Source: Streptomyces sp. HUAS MG91 (GTDB lineage Bacteria; Actinomycetota; Actinomycetes; Streptomycetales; Streptomycetaceae). From it: DNA of 64,000 bases. A program made the translations under genes and the position numbers. This document shows, piece by piece, positions 61,226 through 64,000 of the stretch (positions are counted from its first letter, which is position 1; each line of letters begins with the position of its first letter). The notes under the pieces were generated by a model that was given only the letters and a program-made list of their open reading frames with translations, was not told the origin of the DNA and made no database searches. The DNA is taken from positions 5,952,001 to 6,016,000 of the forward strand of contig NZ_CP159534.1 of assembly GCF_040529335.1 (NCBI RefSeq). Direction: 5' to 3'.

Positions 61226-61791
61226 GGAACCTCCAGGGCGGCCACGAGGATCATGTGGGGAGAAGGGACGCCACGGTATCGCGTCACCGCTCGTCGCGGG
61301 GAGACCCGGGGTGGCTGTGGCGCACTCGCCGACCACGAGCCGACAGAACGCGGGACGGCAGCCGGTCGCCGGGGCGGCTCCTCGGGAAGGGCGAAGGATG
61401 CGGAAGGCATGGCCGTGAGGGTCTCTGTGGGCGTGACCGTGGATGCCGCGGCGGACGCCGCCCGTGTCGGCGGGGCCGCGGATACGCCCGCGGGCGCGCC
61501 CGTGCCTTCCACGGTACCCAGCACGCACCCGCCCCGCGACCTCGCGCCGGTCGGCGGGGCGGGCCGGAGGGCGCGGGGGACGGCGGCCCGGGAGGCCGGG
61601 GGACCGGCGGGCGTCGTGGTGACGGGCGACGCAGCGGTGGGGTTGGCGGACGCGGGACCGGCAGTGGTGGGCTTGAAGGGGGCGGGCGGCGCACGAATGG
61701 CCCGTCCTGGGATGGTTCGGGATCGTGAGTGGGTCGGGGCGGAGCCGGCAGCGGGTCGGGAACCGGTCGGAACAGAAAGGGCAGCACGCAC
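61226..61791. other. Gene-free region upstream of thiL
   Basis: 566 nt. Open frames on both strands (for example from an ATG at 61409) are Gly/Ala/Pro-rich with no known domain and look compositional. No riboswitch or tRNA was recognised. AAAGG at 61776 is the thiL SD. Confidence 0.5.
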
Positions 61792-62784
61792 ATGAAGGGC
61801 ACCGTCGGCGAGCTGGGGGAGTTCGGCCTCATCAGAGAGCTGACCTCACGGCTCACCACCACCCCGGCCGTACGGATCGGCCCCGGCGACGACGCCGCCG
61901 TGGTCGCCGCACCGGACCGCAGGGTCGTCGCCAGCACCGACGTCCTGCTGGAGAACCGGCACTTCAGGCGCGACTGGTCCACGGCGTACGACGTCGGCCG
62001 CAAGGCCGCCGCCCAGAACCTCGCCGATATCGCCGCCATGGGCGCCGTGCCCACCGCACTGCTCCTGGGCCTGGTCGTCCCCGCCGAACTGCCCGCGTCC
62101 TGGCCCTCGGAACTGATGGACGGACTGCGCGACGAGTGCCAGGTGGCCGGCGCCGCCGTCGTCGGCGGTGACGTGGTGCGCGGCGACACGATCACCATCG
62201 CCATCACCGCCCTCGGCGATCTGCGCAACCACGACCCGGTCACCCGGGCCGGAGCCCAGCCCGGCGACGTCGTCGCCGTCACCGGCTGGCTCGGCTGGTC
62301 CGCGGCCGGATACGCCGTGCTCTCCCGGGGCTTCCGCTCCCCGCGCGCCTTCGTCGAGGCGCACCGCAGGCCTGAGCCGCCGTACGACGCCGGCCCCGCC
62401 GCCGCCGGGCTCGGCGCCACCGCCATGTGCGACGTCAGCGACGGCCTCATCGCCGACCTGGGCCACATCGCCGAGGCCAGCAGCTGCCGCATCGACATCG
62501 CGTCCGGCAGCGTGGACGTGCCGTCCCAGATGAAGGACATCGGCCAGGCCGTCGGCGTGGACCCGCTCCAGTGGGTGCTCACCGGCGGAGAGGACCACGC
62601 GATCGTGGCCACCTTCCCGCCGGACGTGAAGCTGCCGGCCCGCTGGAAGGTGATCGGTGAGGTCCTCAACCCCTCGGCTCTGCCCCAGGTGACCGTCGAC
62701 GGCGCGCCCTGGACCAGTACCGGCGGCTGGGACCACTTCGGTGACGGTCCCTCCGGCGGCTTCGGCGGGGAGATCGAGTCGTGA
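61792..62784 (+). CDS. thiL: Thiamine-monophosphate kinase
   Basis: 330 residues of the PurM/ThiL fold: [65 protein letters not shown] and [17 protein letters not shown]. Phosphorylates thiamine monophosphate to the diphosphate. ATG at 61792. Its stop overlaps thiD (GTGA). Confidence 0.95.
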   Translation: MKGTVGELGEFGLIRELTSRLTTTPAVRIGPGDDAAVVAAPDRRVVASTDVLLENRHFRRDWSTAYDVGRKAAAQNLADIAAMGAVPTALLLGLVVPAELPASWPSELMDGLRDECQVAGAAVVGGDVVRGDTITIAITALGDLRNHDPVTRAGAQPGDVVAVTGWLGWSAAGYAVLSRGFRSPRAFVEAHRRPEPPYDAGPAAAGLGATAMCDVSDGLIADLGHIAEASSCRIDIASGSVDVPSQMKDIGQAVGVDPLQWVLTGGEDHAIVATFPPDVKLPARWKVIGEVLNPSALPQVTVDGAPWTSTGGWDHFGDGPSGGFGGEIES

Positions 62785-63755
62785 GCGCCGACATCGCGGG
62801 GCCGGTGCGGGTGCTGACCGTCGCCGGATCCGACTCCGGGGGCGGGGCCGGGATCCAGGCCGACCTCAAGACCATGCTGGCGCTCGGCACCCACGGCATG
62901 AGCGTCATCGCAGCCGTCACCGCACAGAACTCGCTCGGAGTGCAGGGAGCGTGGGAGCTCCCCGTGGAGGCGGTACGTGCCCAGTACCGCAGTGTCGTCG
63001 ACGACATCGGGGTGCAGGCCGTCAAGACCGGGATGCTCGCCTCTCCCGAACTCGTCGAGTGCGTCGCCGAGTTGCTGGCCGGCACCGACGCTCCGGTCGT
63101 CGTCGACCCGGTCGGCGTGTCCAAGCACGGGGACGCGCTGCTCGCCGCCTCGGCGCTGGACGCCGTCCGCACCAAGCTGCTGCCGACCGCCACCGTGGCG
63201 ACGCCCAACCTCGACGAGGTCGCTCAACTCACCGGCGTCCGGGTGGAGTCGGAGTCGGACATGCGCAGGGCCGCCGCGGCCGTGCTCGGCTTCGGGCCGC
63301 GATGGGTGGTCATCAAGGGGGGCCATCTGGGCTCCAGTGGGTCGGGGGCCGGTGGATCCGGCGTCGGTGGTTCCGGGGGCGACGGCTCAGTGGCCAGTGG
63401 TTCAGCGGCCGGTGGTTCAGTGGGGAGCGGCTCCGCGGGCAGCAGCTCAGCGGCCGATGGTCCAGGGGCCGGCTCCGCGGAGGCCGTGGACCTGCTGACC
63501 GACGGGTCCGAGGAGCACTGGCTGCGCGCCCCGCGCCACGACAACCGCCACACGCACGGCACGGGCTGCACCCTCGCCTCCGCGATCGCGGCCCAGCTGG
63601 CCAAGGGGCAGTCGGTGCCCGAGGCCGTGCGCGCGGCCAAGGAGTACGTGACCGGGGCGATCGCCGCCGGGTTCGCGCTGGGCGGCGGCATCGGACCCGT
63701 GGATCACGGCTGGCGGTTCAAGGCGGCGGAGGGCGATTCTCCGGCCAGGCCGTAG
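62781..63755 (+). CDS. thiD: HMP/HMP-P kinase with Gly/Ser repeat insertion
   Basis: 324 residues against about 265-275 for the family. Ribokinase-like motifs: [44 protein letters not shown] and [19 protein letters not shown] (catalytic Asp/Gly region). Residues about 185-234, between VVIKGGHLG and AVDLLTDG, are a Gly/Ser/Ala insertion coded by 15-bp units. It replaces the usual short loop and may be a flexible flap. Phosphorylates hydroxymethylpyrimidine in thiamine synthesis. Confidence 0.92.
   Translation: MSADIAGPVRVLTVAGSDSGGGAGIQADLKTMLALGTHGMSVIAAVTAQNSLGVQGAWELPVEAVRAQYRSVVDDIGVQAVKTGMLASPELVECVAELLAGTDAPVVVDPVGVSKHGDALLAASALDAVRTKLLPTATVATPNLDEVAQLTGVRVESESDMRRAAAAVLGFGPRWVVIKGGHLGSSGSGAGGSGVGGSGGDGSVASGSAAGGSVGSGSAGSSSAADGPGAGSAEAVDLLTDGSEEHWLRAPRHDNRHTHGTGCTLASAIAAQLAKGQSVPEAVRAAKEYVTGAIAAGFALGGGIGPVDHGWRFKAAEGDSPARP
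63333..63482 (+). repeat. Tandem Gly/Ser-coding repeat inside thiD
   Basis: Imperfect units such as CAGTGGTTCAGCGGC and CGGTGGTTCAGTGGG repeat through about 150 bp, encoding SGSAAGG-like residues. Confidence 0.75.
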
Positions 63756-64000
63756 TCCTTCAGTGCCAGAGCGCTGGCGGCCTTCTCGGTCAGGCGCTTG
63801 AAGAAGCCCGCGAGGAACCGTGAGCCGAGCATCCGGTACGCCCGGTCACGGCTGCGGATCCTCCTCTCGGTCGGCGGGGCGAAGAACGGGCCCGCGTTCC
63901 CCGATATCTTCTGGCAGCCCTTCGCGTACTTCGTTATCTCCGCCTCGAAGGCCGCGAACGCGGTGCGGTGATCGCCCCGAGCCGCCACCAGCTCGCCCGC
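63704..64000 (-). CDS. C-terminal part of a probable FAD-dependent monooxygenase
   Basis: 99 residues, cut by the window edge; the reading frame continues past 64000. [30 protein letters not shown] resembles the C-terminal helix of PHBH-type flavin monooxygenases. Its 3' end overlaps the convergent thiD by 52 nt, longer than usual; the stop at 63704 is the first in frame. Confidence 0.55.
   Translation of the reverse strand, partial: AGELVAARGDHRTAFAAFEAEITKYAKGCQKISGNAGPFFAPPTERRIRSRDRAYRMLGSRFLAGFFKRLTEKAASALALKDYGLAGESPSAALNRQP

Noticed and set aside
61409..61791. Possible Gly/Ala-rich protein upstream of thiL
   Set aside because: Composition follows the G-rich strand; no domain, weak codon bias, and no SD.

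Overview
The window is about 64 kb of very GC-rich DNA. Third codon positions are almost always G or C, GTG starts and GTGA/ATGA overlaps are frequent, and SD-like GGAGG sites alternate with apparently leaderless starts. This is typical of Streptomyces. The gene order (enolase-2, accB-accE, two tandem conservons, gltX with tRNA-Gln/Glu, ndgR/leuCD, hupS, plsC-gpsA-ddl, thiL-thiD) matches, from memory, the core chromosome of Streptomyces such as S. coelicolor. No species is claimed.

Region 1 (1-10.5 kb) is nitrogen-compound metabolism. A urease-like ureAB-ureC pair without accessory genes is followed by an agmatine-deiminase family gene and a TetR regulator. Convergent to it is a 5-oxoprolinase operon (pxpA-pxpB-pxpC). 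Divergent from that is DUF969-DUF979-pcp (candidate uptake proteins and pyroglutamyl peptidase), then an MHS-type MFS transporter. Two FadR-type operators sit in the divergent gap. The UreC-like protein keeps every nickel ligand but has a changed substrate pocket and flap.

Region 2 (10.5-30.3 kb) is mixed. It holds citramalate synthase behind what looks like an isoleucine-responsive attenuator, secreted GH30-CBM13 and GH101 glycosidases, several membrane proteins of unknown role, an orphan QcrB-like cytochrome b, a YceI protein with a repressor-type promoter, a PIG-V-like membrane glycosyltransferase, and a MarR regulator divergent from a second enolase. The marR-eno gap contains eight 13-bp units in perfect phase.

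Region 3 (30.3-47.3 kb) is signalling. It contains the acyl-CoA carboxylase beta and epsilon subunits, an XRE/DUF397/DUF397 operon divergent from an RsbW-like ATPase, an ECF-like sigma factor, and two complete tandem conservons (cvnA-B-C-D) whose cvnD genes show a gene-conversion-like tract. A 62-codon gene with an internally duplicated motif lies upstream of the second conservon.

Region 4 (47.3-64 kb) is housekeeping: a FAH-family hydrolase, gltX, DUF4241 and HAD proteins, five tRNA genes (Gln-Glu-Glu-Gln-Glu), ndgR divergent from leuCD, hupS, cofC/fbiD (F420), plsC-gpsA-ddl, a DUF3515 lipoprotein, a stand-alone AsnC ligand-binding protein and thiL-thiD. ThiD carries a roughly 50-residue Gly/Ser repeat insertion. 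Branched-chain amino-acid supply ties regions together: CimA feeds citramalate to LeuCD, and NdgR probably controls leuCD. The gltX/tRNA grouping fits the indirect, GatCAB-dependent route to Gln-tRNA.
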